A stretch of 64,000 nt of DNA from JADCRZ01 sp031399065 (GCA_031399065.1 JANNOM010000054.1:1-64000), one strand, 5' to 3'. Counted from the stretch's first letter, positions 7,390 through 16,189 are shown. Notes: generated from the sequence alone by a model not told the origin. Program-made: numbers and translations.

Positions 7390-9045
7390 ATGAGTTTTAA
7401 AAATTTCAATGTTCCGTACCCGTCCGATGAGCGTTATGCTACTAAAGTGGCTTATTTTTCTATGGAGTTCGCAATTCACCAGCCGCTTAAAATTTACAGC
7501 GGGGGACTCGGATTTTTATCAGGCTCGCATTTGCGCAGCGCATACGAGCTGAAGCAGAACCTGGTAGGCGTAGGCATATTATGGAAATACGGGTATTACG
7601 ACCAGGCACGTAACCAGGACCAGACCCTGCAGGTGACCTGGGTAGAAAAGAATTATAAATTCCTGGAAGATACCGGCATCAAATTCCAGGTACTGATCCA
7701 CGAAGCACCGGTATGGGTAAAAGTATTTTACCTGAACCCCGAAACATTTAAAAGCGCACCGCTTTTCCTGTTAAGTACCGATCTTCCCGAGAATGATTAT
7801 GTATCGCAAACGATCACACATCGCCTCTACGATGCCAATGTAGCCACCAAAGTGGCGCAGTTTATTTTATTGGGTGTTGGCGGAGCCAAACTGATCGATG
7901 AGCTCGGTTTTAATCCTGACCGTTATCACCTGAATGAAGCGCATGGTTTAAGTGCCGCTTTTTACCTTTATAAAAAGTTCAGCAAGAACATAGAGGAAGT
8001 AAGGAAGCGGCTCGTATTTACCACCCACACGCCGGAAGAGGCCGGTAACGAGAAGCATGATATCAACCTCTGTTTAAAAATGAGTTATTTCTGCGGATTA
8101 TCGCTGGAAGAAACCAGGGCACTTACCGGAATTACGGACGACCAGTTCAATCATTCGCTCGTGGCATTGCGTTTCGCGAAACTGGCCAATGGAGTTTCGC
8201 AGTTGCATGGGCATGTGTCGCGCGCCATGTGGAGCAAATATGCCGGTATCTGTCCGATCATATCCATCACCAACGCGCAGAACTATCAATACTGGGCGGA
8301 TAAACAACTATACCGGGCTTCCGCGGAAGTAAACGACGCAGCTTTCGACGACCGTAAGAACTATCTTAAGAAGCGGGCTTTCGAAATAGTGGCCGATCAA
8401 ACGGGAAAGGTGTTCGATCCCGCTGTATTCACTATCGTGTGGGCCCGCAGGTTTGCAGGATATAAACGCGCAGAATTCCTGACAAGGGATATCGACCGGT
8501 TCAACAAATTGCTTTCGAATACAAAGCATCCCGTTCAGATCATCTGGGGCGGCAAGCCTTACCCGCTCGACTACCCGGCTATCAACGACTTCAACCACCT
8601 CGTGCATCTCAGTAAAGGATATAAAAACGTAGCCGTGGTTACCGGTTACGAACTCGCGCTCAGCAAGCGCATGAAACAGGCCGCCGACTGCTGGCTTAAT
8701 AACCCGCGCGTTCCCAGAGAAGCATCCGGCACCAGCGGCATGACCGCCTCCATGAACGGAGCCGTCAACTTCTCTACGGATGATGGTTGGATACCCGAAT
8801 TCGTTCATCACGGAAACAACGGCTTCGTGGTTCCCAAAGCCGACTACGCCAATATGAGTGTTCAGGAACAGGATAATTATGATCTCAATAAAATATATGA
8901 GATACTGGAAAAAGAGATACTGCCGTTATACTACGACAACTACGATACCTGGCGCCAGGTAGTAAAAAATGGCATGCGGGATGTTCGTTACCAGTTTGAA
9001 TCGAACCGCATGGCGCATGAATATTATGATTTGATGTATAAGTAG
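7390..9045 (+). CDS. Glycogen/alpha-glucan phosphorylase family protein (GT35-like, short form) with atypical active site
   Basis: The 551-residue protein aligns with short alpha-glucan phosphorylases: KVAYFSMEFAI...KIYSGGLGFLSGSHLRSA near residues 18-50, HLNEAHGLSAAF, FTTHTPEEAGNEKHD, and the phosphate-site type WARRFAGYKRAEF. These enzymes phosphorolyse alpha-1,4-glucans to glucose-1-phosphate with PLP bound to a lysine in GTSGMK. Here the motif reads GTSGMTASMNG: residue 452 is Thr (ACC), so the PLP lysine is absent from its usual place. The usual AGDHLKSASD motif is also changed to SGSHLRSAYE. It may be a Bacteroidota variant or a diverged enzyme. A terminator hairpin follows it. No glycogen synthase or branching enzyme is nearby. 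Confidence 0.85.
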   Translation: MSFKNFNVPYPSDERYATKVAYFSMEFAIHQPLKIYSGGLGFLSGSHLRSAYELKQNLVGVGILWKYGYYDQARNQDQTLQVTWVEKNYKFLEDTGIKFQVLIHEAPVWVKVFYLNPETFKSAPLFLLSTDLPENDYVSQTITHRLYDANVATKVAQFILLGVGGAKLIDELGFNPDRYHLNEAHGLSAAFYLYKKFSKNIEEVRKRLVFTTHTPEEAGNEKHDINLCLKMSYFCGLSLEETRALTGITDDQFNHSLVALRFAKLANGVSQLHGHVSRAMWSKYAGICPIISITNAQNYQYWADKQLYRASAEVNDAAFDDRKNYLKKRAFEIVADQTGKVFDPAVFTIVWARRFAGYKRAEFLTRDIDRFNKLLSNTKHPVQIIWGGKPYPLDYPAINDFNHLVHLSKGYKNVAVVTGYELALSKRMKQAADCWLNNPRVPREASGTSGMTASMNGAVNFSTDDGWIPEFVHHGNNGFVVPKADYANMSVQEQDNYDLNKIYEILEKEILPLYYDNYDTWRQVVKNGMRDVRYQFESNRMAHEYYDLMYK

Positions 9046-9070
9046 TGTATCACTTAATCATATTATAAAA

Positions 9071-9109
9071 GCAAGAGTATATCGTGTGTTGGTAAACTCT
9101 TGCTTTTTT
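9071..9109 (+). terminator. Rho-independent terminator after the phosphorylase homologue
   Basis: An 8-bp perfect stem, GCAAGAGT (9071-9078) with ACTCTTGC (9096-9103), a 17-nt loop and six T residues directly after it. Confidence 0.8.
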
Positions 9110-9233
9110 ATCTTGATAACCCGCAATACATCGCAGTTCAACCCTTTCCCATCGTTGTTTTCAGTTTCCCGCACTTTGTTAACCATGCGGCCATTTTTTG
9201 ACTTTTGTCAAAGAATAAGGCTCTTATATGTTT

Positions 9234-9241
9234 TATGTTTG
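9234..9241 (+). promoter_or_regulatory. -7 box upstream of the TonB receptor remnant
   Basis: TATGTTTG fits the Bacteroidota -7 consensus TAnnTTTG, 23 bp before the ATG at 9265. No TTG lies at the right distance upstream, so the match is partial. Confidence 0.35.
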
Positions 9242-9264
9242 TTTGCAAAAACAAAACGAACTAA

Positions 9265-10190
9265 ATGAGATATTTACTGGTGCTATTTTGTATTTTCTTA
9301 AATACAGAATTGAAGGCACAATCGGGAACTATTACCGGTATCATAACAGATAAAATTACGGAAAAGCCTATAGAGGGAGCCACTGTTTCTTTGCCTGATA
9401 AAACCAAAAACGCTATCTCCGGCAAAGACGGCAGTTTCAGAATTGAGGCAGTTCCTGTTGGCAGGCAAACCATTATTGTAAGTTATGTGGGCTACGAAAG
9501 TACTTCTATCCCTAACCTGGATGTGACTACCGGTAAGGAACTTTTTTTGACGATCAGCATGGCGGAAAAATTCAATAAGCTGGAAACGTTGGTAGTAAAG
9601 GCTTCCTCGGGTAAAGACGTTGCCATCAATAAACTCGCCGCCGTTTCTGCAAGGCAATTCAGTGTGGAAGAAGTGAGCAGGTATTCAGGTGGACGAAGCG
9701 ATGTGGCGAGACTGGCAACTAAGTTTGCCGGCGTATCTGCACCGGATGATAGCAGGAACGATATCGTGATAAGAGGCAATTCTCCCGTAGGTCTGCAATG
9801 GCGGATCGAAGGGATACCGGTACCCAGTCCTAACCATTTTTCCACCCTGGGCACTACAGGCAGCCCGGTATCTGCGTTGAATCCACGTCCGGAGGCAGGC
9901 ATTTTACACCCATTGATCTGCTCGCTTCTAATACAGCAGGATATGAAGTGAAACAAGTGGGGCAGGAGTACAATGAGCAATATAAGAATTACTTCAGAAT
10001 GGATATTAAATTCGGTATGAAGTTAAACCATAAATCCAGGAAAACCTTTCACCAATTTTATATCGATCTTCAAAATATTACCGACAACGACACTACATTC
10101 AGAAACCAGTACAACCGCTTAACTGGCAGGATCGATGTATTGAGCCAGATAGGTTTTGCACCCGATTTTGGTTACAGGTACCAGTTTTGA
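9265..10190 (+). pseudogene. TonB-dependent receptor, internally deleted remnant
   Basis: The 5' part (9265 to about 9888) encodes a signal peptide (MRYLLVLFCIFLNTELKA), a carboxypeptidase-regulatory-like beta domain (residues about 21-100) and the start of a TonB plug domain (SGGRSDVARLATKFAGVSAPDDSRNDIVIRG...ALNP). At about 9889 the reading shifts frame: from 9891 another frame continues GGRHFTPIDLLASNTAGYEV and runs to the stop at 10190, giving the last beta-strands and terminal aromatic residue (YRYQF) of an outer-membrane barrel. Almost the whole barrel, several hundred codons, is therefore missing. The 5' frame ends at 9951 after an out-of-frame tail. It cannot make a functional receptor. 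Confidence 0.88.
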
Positions 10191-10378
10191 CGCTTCTGTA
10201 GGGGATATAGGATATTATAAACCGGCAAACAAACGCGGCAATCAGGGGCGCCTTTATTGGCAAAGGCCTGCAGGATAGGACAGCGACGGATTCTTTAACT
10301 TTTATTTAAAGACTTAATTCGATAATTTTAATGACATACATAATCCCGACTTTAGGAAGTGGAATGAATAAAAGGTAA

Positions 10379-10993
10379 ATGATGTATAATATGTTTACTA
10401 AAATTTTAGATGATTATATAGCAGTGGAAGACTCCATTAAAGCAGAAATAAATGAGCATACGGAGGAAGTCTATTTTGGGAAAGGCGAACTGATTTTAAA
10501 ACAGGGTGAAATAAGTAAGCATCTTTACTACATAGAGAAAGGCCTGATAAGAGCATACTCCTGGAAAAATGATAAGGAAGTTACCACCTGGTTTTCCAAT
10601 GAAGGAAGCCTGCTGACTTCCGCTTATTCCTTCATCAGCGAAAAGCCTTCATTCGAAAGCATAGTTGCCATCGAAAATTGTAAAATGCACGCGTTACCGA
10701 GAAAGCAGTTATATGCACTGTACGATAAACACCCCTCACTGAACGAGATGGGAAGAAAACTGATAGAGATTTATTTCCTGGAACTGGAAGAAAGGATCAA
10801 TGCTATTCATTTCCAGACGGCCAGGCAGCGATATGACACCTTTATTAAAAATGAAAGCTATTTATTGCAAAAGGTAACGCTTGGTAACATAGCCTCCTAT
10901 CTCGGGATGACCCAGGAAACCCTTAGCAGAATCAGGAATCAACCTTACGCAACAAAAAGATTGGAGACGGGAGCTATAAAGCCAGTCAGCTAG
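10379..10993 (+). CDS. Crp/Fnr-family transcriptional regulator
   Basis: A 204-residue regulator with an N-terminal cyclic-nucleotide-binding-type beta-barrel (FGKGELILKQGEISKHLYYIEKG, residues about 33-56) and a C-terminal winged helix-turn-helix (VTLGNIASYLGMTQETLSRIR). The typical cAMP-contacting residues are not evident, as is usual for the many Bacteroidota members of this family, so the ligand is unknown. An alternative start at residue 5 (10391) is equally possible. The preceding 188 bp contain no gene; the gene stands alone beside the broken TonB receptor and may have regulated it, which is only a guess. Confidence 0.88.
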   Translation: MMYNMFTKILDDYIAVEDSIKAEINEHTEEVYFGKGELILKQGEISKHLYYIEKGLIRAYSWKNDKEVTTWFSNEGSLLTSAYSFISEKPSFESIVAIENCKMHALPRKQLYALYDKHPSLNEMGRKLIEIYFLELEERINAIHFQTARQRYDTFIKNESYLLQKVTLGNIASYLGMTQETLSRIRNQPYATKRLETGAIKPVS

Positions 10994-11094
10994 TTGCTGG
11001 CCGCCTTATTTTATTCTGCATCCGTTTGTTTTTATTACAAAAACCTAAATGGCCATATAGTATCCTTTAACAAGGTGCGCATATCGGTTGAATA

Positions 11095-11127
11095 AACAGG
11101 CCGCCCCAGGTTTTGAGGCGGCCTGTT
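11095..11127. terminator. Bidirectional terminator between crp-like and FKBP genes
   Basis: An 11-bp perfect stem, AACAGGCCGCC (11095-11105) with GGCGGCCTGTT (11117-11127), loop of 11 nt, with A residues before and T residues after it. It can end both the rightward regulator gene and the leftward FKBP gene. Confidence 0.8.
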
Positions 11128-11150
11128 TTATTTAACCGGTCACAGCTTAT

Positions 11151-11897
11151 TTACTTAGTAACAATCTCCAGCAACTCCACATCAAATATCAATGCAGAAC
11201 CCCCCTTAATGGTTGGCCCAGCCTGGTTGTCACCATAAGCGAGGTCAGACGGAATAAACAACTTCCACTTGCTGCCTACGGGCATTAGTTGGAGAGCTTC
11301 TATCCAGCCCTTGATAACGCCGCTTACCGGGAAGTCGATTGGCTGTCCGCGGTCTACCGAACTGTCGAACACCGTACCGTCGATAAGCGTGCCGTGGTAA
11401 TGGCATTTTACTTTATCGGAAGCCGCCGGCTTGGGGCCTGTTCCTTCTTTCACCACTTGATACTGTAAGCCACTGGGCAGGGTAATTACACCCGGCTTGG
11501 TTTTATTGGAGGCTAAAAATTCCTGTCCTAACTTTTTGTTGGCAGCGGCATTACCGCTTTTCATGTTCTGCAGATAATTGGAGATACTCATGTTTGCTTG
11601 TTCTTCGTTTAATAATGTTTTATTTCCCTTATAAAAATCGTTGATTGCTTTTGTCATCAATGCCGTATTAATCGATTTTACTCCCTGCTCTTTATAGAAG
11701 CGCGACATACTTACGCCGAGCGCGTAACTTAAAGAATCCAGCCCGGTTTTTAATGGGTTAGCGGATGCGACCGTTCCCGTTTTTGGTTTTGTAGCTACAG
11801 CCGTTTTTTTAGGAGCGGATTTTACGGGGGCTTTTTGCTGCGCAAAAGTAAAAGTTCCCGCGGCAGCCAGGATAATCAGTAATAATGCTTTTTTCAT
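11151..11897 (-). CDS. Secreted FKBP-type peptidyl-prolyl cis-trans isomerase
   Basis: A 248-residue exported isomerase that speeds prolyl bond rotation during folding of periplasmic or outer-membrane proteins. Residues 1-19 are a signal peptide (MKKALLLIILAAAGTFTFA before QQ). Residues about 50-125 resemble the FKBP N-terminal dimerisation domain (LDSLSYALGVSMSRFYKEQG). Residues about 155-246 are the FKBP fold, with the active-site features YHGTLIDGTVFDSS, VIKGWIEAL and FIPSDLAYGDNQAG. It resembles the FklB/FkpA/Mip group. Its -7 box lies within the palindrome shared with the divergent thioesterase gene. Confidence 0.93.
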   Translation of the reverse strand: MKKALLLIILAAAGTFTFAQQKAPVKSAPKKTAVATKPKTGTVASANPLKTGLDSLSYALGVSMSRFYKEQGVKSINTALMTKAINDFYKGNKTLLNEEQANMSISNYLQNMKSGNAAANKKLGQEFLASNKTKPGVITLPSGLQYQVVKEGTGPKPAASDKVKCHYHGTLIDGTVFDSSVDRGQPIDFPVSGVIKGWIEALQLMPVGSKWKLFIPSDLAYGDNQAGPTIKGGSALIFDVELLEIVTK

Positions 11898-11915
11898 TTA
11901 CTCTTTTTAAGTGGG

Positions 11916-11942
11916 CAAAAATAGGCAAAAAGCCTATTTTAG
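11916..11942. promoter_or_regulatory. Palindromic divergent promoter, FKBP / thioesterase
   Basis: AAAATAGGC (11918-11926) and GCCTATTTT (11932-11940) form a perfect 9-bp inverted repeat with a 5-nt AAAAA loop. Read leftward the arm gives TATTTTTG (-7 box, 11923-11916) 18 bp before the FKBP start; read rightward it gives TATTTTAG (11935-11942) 4 bp before the thioesterase ATG. Two back-to-back -7 boxes thus lie in one palindrome. Confidence 0.5.
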
Positions 11943-11946
11943 TTCC

Positions 11947-12381
11947 ATGAATTCTTTTTTAAAGCAAGTGGAAGTGCGCTGGGCAGATCTGGATCCCAAT
12001 TTTCACCTCAGGCATTCCGTTTATTACGACTACGGGGCATCGGTACGAATCGATTATCTGCAGCAACAGGGCATCACTCCGGAATACCTGCGGGAACATC
12101 AATTAGGACCAATCATTTTCCGCGAAGAATGCCTGTTTAAGCGGGAAGTAAAGCCGATGGATAAGGTTACTATCGATATCAGCCTGGTCCGCTGCACAAC
12201 AAATGCCTCCCGCTGGAGCATACGCCATCATATTTTCCGGAACGGGGATACTTTAGCGGCCGTACTAACCGTTGATGGTGCGTGGATAGATACCGAGAAG
12301 CGTAAACTAACCGTTCCTCCACCGGAAGCTATCAGCAGTTTTGAACAGATGCCGCGCGGAGAAGGCTTTGTATGGAGTTAA
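11947..12381 (+). CDS. Acyl-CoA thioesterase, hotdog fold (4HBT type)
   Basis: A 144-residue single-domain hotdog protein. The N-terminus VEVRWADLDPNFHLRHSVYYDY is the classical 4-hydroxybenzoyl-CoA thioesterase/YbgC pattern, with Asp in WADLDPN at the catalytic position; LVRCTTNASRWSIRHHIFR and AAVLTVDGAWIDTEKRKL are the later strands. It probably hydrolyses an acyl-CoA in the cytoplasm; the acyl chain is unknown. I chose the ATG at 11947 over the upstream GTG at 11911, since the longer version would run through the promoter palindrome and add residues with no family counterpart. Only about 4 nt separate the -7 box from this ATG, so the message may be leaderless. Confidence 0.85.
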   Translation: MNSFLKQVEVRWADLDPNFHLRHSVYYDYGASVRIDYLQQQGITPEYLREHQLGPIIFREECLFKREVKPMDKVTIDISLVRCTTNASRWSIRHHIFRNGDTLAAVLTVDGAWIDTEKRKLTVPPPEAISSFEQMPRGEGFVWS

Positions 12382-12466
12382 AAACGTGTTAAATCAAACA
12401 ATGATGCCTATTATGGCTCTAAGATGGCGTCTAAATAATTCTATTGAAAACTATAAAACCACACAA

Positions 12467-13201
12467 ATGAAGAAATTGTTATTCAGTTCCCTGCTCGTTC
12501 TAGTATCGGCAGCCGTGTTTTCCCAGGAAACCCAGAAGCCGGGAAGTTTATTTAAAAAAGCATCCGGTATCCTTGGCGGTAAAAGTGGTTCAGGCAGCTC
12601 TTTATCGGGCGACCAGATAGCGGCCGGTCTAAAGGAAGCATTGTCCATCGGTGCTGAGAAGAGTGCCAATAAGCTATCTGCCACAGACGGCTTTCTGAAA
12701 GATGCGGCCGTTAAAATACTGCTTCCAGATCAGGTATTGGAAGTGGAAAGAAAGCTGCGTATGGTCGGCATGGGCAAACTGCTCGATAATGCGATCACCA
12801 GCATGAACAGGGCAGCAGAAGACGCTTCCAAATCGGCTGCACCGATCTTCGTAAGTGCTGTGAAGGGGATGAGTATACAGGATGCACTTGGCATTTTGAA
12901 GGGTAAAGACACTTCCGCCACCGCCTATCTCCGTAAAGCCACTACGCAGGAATTGACTACCACATTCCGGCCCATTATAGAAAAATCGCTGGTAAAATTT
13001 GATGCATCTAAATACTGGAAAGATGTATTCTCTGCGTATAACAAGCTTTCCGCTACACCCGTTAATACCGATCTGAACGCTTATGTTACTGAAAGGGCAT
13101 TGAACGGCCTATTCTATTATGTTGCGCAGGAAGAGAAAAATATACGTGAAAACCCGGCAGCAAGGGTTACGGATATCCTGAAGTCGGTATTCGGGAAATA
13201 A
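12467..13201 (+). CDS. Secreted DUF4197-family protein
   Basis: A 244-residue exported protein of unknown function. Residues 1-19 are a signal peptide (MKKLLFSSLLVLVSAAVFS before QETQ), then a glycine/serine-rich linker, then an all-helical DUF4197-type domain (LKEALSIGAEKSANKLSATDGFLKDAAVKILLP, residues about 57-90, and ATAYLRKATTQELTTTFRPIIEKSL). The ATG at 12467 is chosen because it opens the signal peptide; upstream in-frame codons overlap the thioesterase gene. It ends 4 bp before the convergent ABC-F gene. Confidence 0.85.
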   Translation: MKKLLFSSLLVLVSAAVFSQETQKPGSLFKKASGILGGKSGSGSSLSGDQIAAGLKEALSIGAEKSANKLSATDGFLKDAAVKILLPDQVLEVERKLRMVGMGKLLDNAITSMNRAAEDASKSAAPIFVSAVKGMSIQDALGILKGKDTSATAYLRKATTQELTTTFRPIIEKSLVKFDASKYWKDVFSAYNKLSATPVNTDLNAYVTERALNGLFYYVAQEEKNIRENPAARVTDILKSVFGK

Positions 13202-13205
13202 AAAT

Positions 13206-15095
13206 TTACTCACTTAATTCCAGCCACCTCATTTCTTTCTGCTCCAGCAAGATATTGATCTCACCGATACGGAGAGACAGTTCCTGGAGTTGATTGAAAT
13301 GAGTTTCGCTGTCGTTCAGCTTTTCACCGATAGACGTCTTTTCCTTCTCCAGGTCGGCGATCTCTTTCTCCAGCAGTTCGAATTCACGCTTTTCCTTAAA
13401 CGATAATTTACGGGTTTCTTCTTTAGCCGCCGCGGGTGCTGGCAAGGGCTTTTCTTCTTTAACGTCAGATGATAAAGGTGTACCCTTGTCGGTCAGTTTT
13501 TCATCGTCTTTCAGTGCAATACGGTATTGCGAATAGTTGCCCGGGAAGTCGCGGATATCTCCGTCGCCCTGGAATACGAACAGGTGTTCTACCAGGCGGT
13601 CCATAAAGTACCGGTCGTGCGATACGATGATGATACAGCCCCCGAAATCGCTTAGGAAGTTCTCCAGCACCCCGAGGGTTTGCAGGTCGAGGTCGTTGGT
13701 AGGCTCATCGAGTATTAAGAAATTAGGGTTTTTAAAGAGCACCGACAGCAGGTGCAGTCTGCGTTTTTCGCCCCCGCTCAGTTTGGAAACGTACGTGTAT
13801 TGCTGCTCGGGAGTAAACAGGAACAGCTCGAGAAATTTGCCCGCGCTCAGGGAACTGCCGTCCGCCAGGGGGAAATGCTCCGCGATGTCTTTTACAAATT
13901 CGATTACGCGTTTATCTTCTTTTATTTCCAGGCCTTGCTGACTGAAGTTGCCGAATACGATCGTATCGCCTACTACCACTTTACCGCTATCGGGCGGTAT
14001 AAGCTGCTGTAATATATGCAGGAAAGTCGATTTGCCTGCCCCGTTCTTTCCAACGATGCCGATGCGTTCGCCTCTTTTAAATGTATAGTCAAACCCTTTC
14101 AGGATCACTTTTTCACCGAAGCTCTTATACACTTTCTTCAGCTCGGCTATCTTACCGCCGAGGCGGGTCATTTTTACCTGCAACTGCACGCGCTCGTCTT
14201 CTATTTTCTGTTTTGCCTTATTCTCCACCACATAGAAATTATCCTGGCGGCTCTTGGACTTGGTGGTTCTTGCCTTGGGCTGCTTGCGCATCCATTCCAG
14301 TTCTTTCCGGTACAGGTTTTTGGCTTTATCGATACTGGCCGATTCACTGTCTATGCGTGCGGCTTTTTTCTCCATGAAGTTTTCATAGTCACCCTTATAC
14401 ACATACAGTCCTTCTCCATCCATTTCCCATATCTCTTCGCATACGGCATCCAGGAAGTAACGGTCGTGGGTTACCATCAGCAGGGTCACTTTTTCCTGGT
14501 TCAGGTAATGTTCCAGCCACTCCACCATTTCCACATCGAGGTGGTTGGTGGGTTCATCCATTATCAGCAGTACGTGTTTGTGCTCGAAGCCGATATCGAT
14601 CAGGGTTTTGGCAAGGGCCACCCGTTTGCGCTGTCCGCCCGAAAGGGTGCCAGCCAGTTGGTTAAGGTGGTGGATGTTCAGTTTGCCGAGAATCTGCTGT
14701 ACTTTGGTATCGAAGTCCCAGGCACTCATTTCGTCCATTTTTACGATGGCATCCCCGAGCTTATCACCGTCGCCTTCTTCCATCGCCACTTCGTACGACT
14801 TAATGGCATTGATAACAGGGTGATCGTGATCGAAGATATTATCGAGCACCGATTTATGTTCCGTAAATACGGGGTCCTGTTCAAAGAGCGCGATGGTCAC
14901 ATCTTTATGGATCCATACTTTGCCTTTTTCGGCTGTTTCCCTGCCGGAAAGAATCTTCAGCAGGGTCGATTTGCCGCTGCCATTTTTGGCTACCAGCGAT
15001 ATTTTATCGCCCTCCTCTATATGAAATGAAATATTATTAAAAAGTGGCTTTATACCGAACGATTTGGTTAATCCTTCTACTGAAACGTAATGCAT
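13206..15095 (-). CDS. ABC-F family ATPase with C-terminal coiled coil (Uup-like)
   Basis: A 629-residue soluble protein with two ABC ATPase domains and no membrane segments. Domain 1 has Walker A KNGSGKST (residues about 37-44), signature LSGGQRKRVALAK and Walker B LLIMDEPTNHLD; domain 2 has KNGAGKST, LSGGEKRRLHLL and FLILDEPTNDLD. The two are joined by a charged linker with the arm KNLYRKELEWMRKQPKARTTKSKSRQ. Residues about 565-629 form a coiled coil (ELLEKEIADLEKEKTSIGEKL), as in Uup. ABC-F proteins act on ribosomes or DNA structures; the Uup-like tail favours that subgroup, but this was not tested by alignment. Confidence 0.93.
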   Translation of the reverse strand: MHYVSVEGLTKSFGIKPLFNNISFHIEEGDKISLVAKNGSGKSTLLKILSGRETAEKGKVWIHKDVTIALFEQDPVFTEHKSVLDNIFDHDHPVINAIKSYEVAMEEGDGDKLGDAIVKMDEMSAWDFDTKVQQILGKLNIHHLNQLAGTLSGGQRKRVALAKTLIDIGFEHKHVLLIMDEPTNHLDVEMVEWLEHYLNQEKVTLLMVTHDRYFLDAVCEEIWEMDGEGLYVYKGDYENFMEKKAARIDSESASIDKAKNLYRKELEWMRKQPKARTTKSKSRQDNFYVVENKAKQKIEDERVQLQVKMTRLGGKIAELKKVYKSFGEKVILKGFDYTFKRGERIGIVGKNGAGKSTFLHILQQLIPPDSGKVVVGDTIVFGNFSQQGLEIKEDKRVIEFVKDIAEHFPLADGSSLSAGKFLELFLFTPEQQYTYVSKLSGGEKRRLHLLSVLFKNPNFLILDEPTNDLDLQTLGVLENFLSDFGGCIIIVSHDRYFMDRLVEHLFVFQGDGDIRDFPGNYSQYRIALKDDEKLTDKGTPLSSDVKEEKPLPAPAAAKEETRKLSFKEKREFELLEKEIADLEKEKTSIGEKLNDSETHFNQLQELSLRIGEINILLEQKEMRWLELSE

Positions 15096-15218
15096 TTTGC
15101 AAATATAGTTGTTATAGCTTTTTAGAAAAGAACGTTTGGTAACAATAGGCAGTAATCAAAGTATAAACCTGCACATACATTAATACCTCGTCGGGGTACC
15201 GGCTGGTTTAAATAGAAA

Positions 15219-15241
15219 AAGGCCACTTAAAAAGTGGCCTT
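15219..15241 (-). terminator. Terminator after the cold-shock gene
   Basis: A 10-bp perfect stem, AAGGCCACTT (15219-15228) with AAGTGGCCTT (15232-15241) and a 3-nt loop. On the minus strand it is followed by a T-rich run (TTTCTATTT), 23 bp after the csp stop codon. Confidence 0.8.
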
Positions 15242-15264
15242 GCAAAAAGGTAGTTAAATCAGAT

Positions 15265-15468
15265 TTATCCTATGATTTTAACATTTACTGCATTCATTCC
15301 TTTCTGACCTTTCTGAAGATCAAATTCCACCTGATCGTTTTCTTTGATCTGATCGATCAGTCCGCTCACGTGCACAAATGTTTCCTGGTTAGAGCCATTG
15401 TGTTTAATAAAACCGAATCCTTTTTCAGTATTGAAAAACTTTACGGTGCCTTGATTTTTGTCCATCAT
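15265..15468 (-). CDS. Cold-shock domain protein
   Basis: A 67-residue single cold-shock domain that binds single-stranded RNA/DNA and melts RNA structure. RNP1 is KGFGFIKH (residues about 17-24) and RNP2 is ETFVHVSGL (about 29-37); GTVKFFNTEKGFGFI is the family hallmark. Either of the first two methionines may be the start. The 127 bp between this start and coaE (15469-15595) are AT-rich and gene-free; they could hold the long 5' leader common for csp genes, but no defined element is visible. Confidence 0.94.
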   Translation of the reverse strand: MMDKNQGTVKFFNTEKGFGFIKHNGSNQETFVHVSGLIDQIKENDQVEFDLQKGQKGMNAVNVKIIG

Positions 15469-15595
15469 TAATTAATTGGTAATAAAATAATGTGGCAAGT
15501 TACGTTTTTTTTGGCTAAATAAATAATTAAGAGAGATTATTATATATACCGCGGCAATAAGGAATGCAGGAGTATGAATCAATGAGTAAGTGGTT

Positions 15596-16189
15596 TTACT
15601 CATAAGCAGCTCTTTCGAGCAACTGCTGGTGAAGTGCCATTACCTGGGGAAGCACGGGTTCTTTGTCATCGTTCCGGATCACTGCATCGCAGAGGCGCAT
15701 CTTCACCGAATCGGGAATCTGGTGTTTCATACGTTGCTCCACCTGTTCGGCTGTTATCTTGTCGCGCCCCGTTACACGGGCGATGCGCAACGGAGCCGGG
15801 GCCCATACGCCTATTATAAAATCGAGGTGTTCCTGCGATCCGCTTTCGAAGATGAGCGCGGCTTCTTTTAATACATAAGGTGCTTTCTGCGCCTGCATCC
15901 ACAACCGGGCTGCCTGTATGGTGGCAGGGTGCACGAGCGAGTTGAGCAGTTCCAGTTTTTCTTTATTGTTAAACACGATAGAGGAGAGATGCACTTTGTC
16001 GAGTACCCCATTCTTGTAGATCGATTCTCCGAAATGGGAGCGGAGGAGAGCTTTCAGGTTTTCGTCTTCCTGCATGATACGCTTTGCGGCACTATCGGCA
16101 TTATACACCGGTATGCCCAATGCCTCGAACACACTGGCCACAGTACTTTTACCGGAACCTATACCACCTGTAATTCCTACGCGGAGCAT
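15596..16189 (-). CDS. coaE: Dephospho-CoA kinase
   Basis: CoaE phosphorylates the 3' hydroxyl of dephospho-CoA, the last step of coenzyme A synthesis. The 197-residue protein has the P-loop GGIGSGKST at residues 8-16, followed by the family segment FEALGIPVYNADSAAKRIM, and LVHPATIQAARLW and VLKEAALIFESG, where CoaE carries conserved substrate-contact residues. Length is normal. It is the last gene of the cluster nusB-DUF1573-yajC-coaE, 62 bp after yajC. Confidence 0.96.
   Translation of the reverse strand: MLRVGITGGIGSGKSTVASVFEALGIPVYNADSAAKRIMQEDENLKALLRSHFGESIYKNGVLDKVHLSSIVFNNKEKLELLNSLVHPATIQAARLWMQAQKAPYVLKEAALIFESGSQEHLDFIIGVWAPAPLRIARVTGRDKITAEQVEQRMKHQIPDSVKMRLCDAVIRNDDKEPVLPQVMALHQQLLERAAYE

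Noticed and set aside
9086..9268. 60-codon rightward frame before the TonB remnant
   Set aside because: It begins inside the terminator loop, runs through the promoter and has no protein-like pattern.
14016..15029. 337-codon frame opposite the ABC-F gene
   Set aside because: It is a long antisense shadow: the opposite strand encodes a clear ABC-F ATPase with all motifs, and the antisense product has a biased His/Phe-rich composition.
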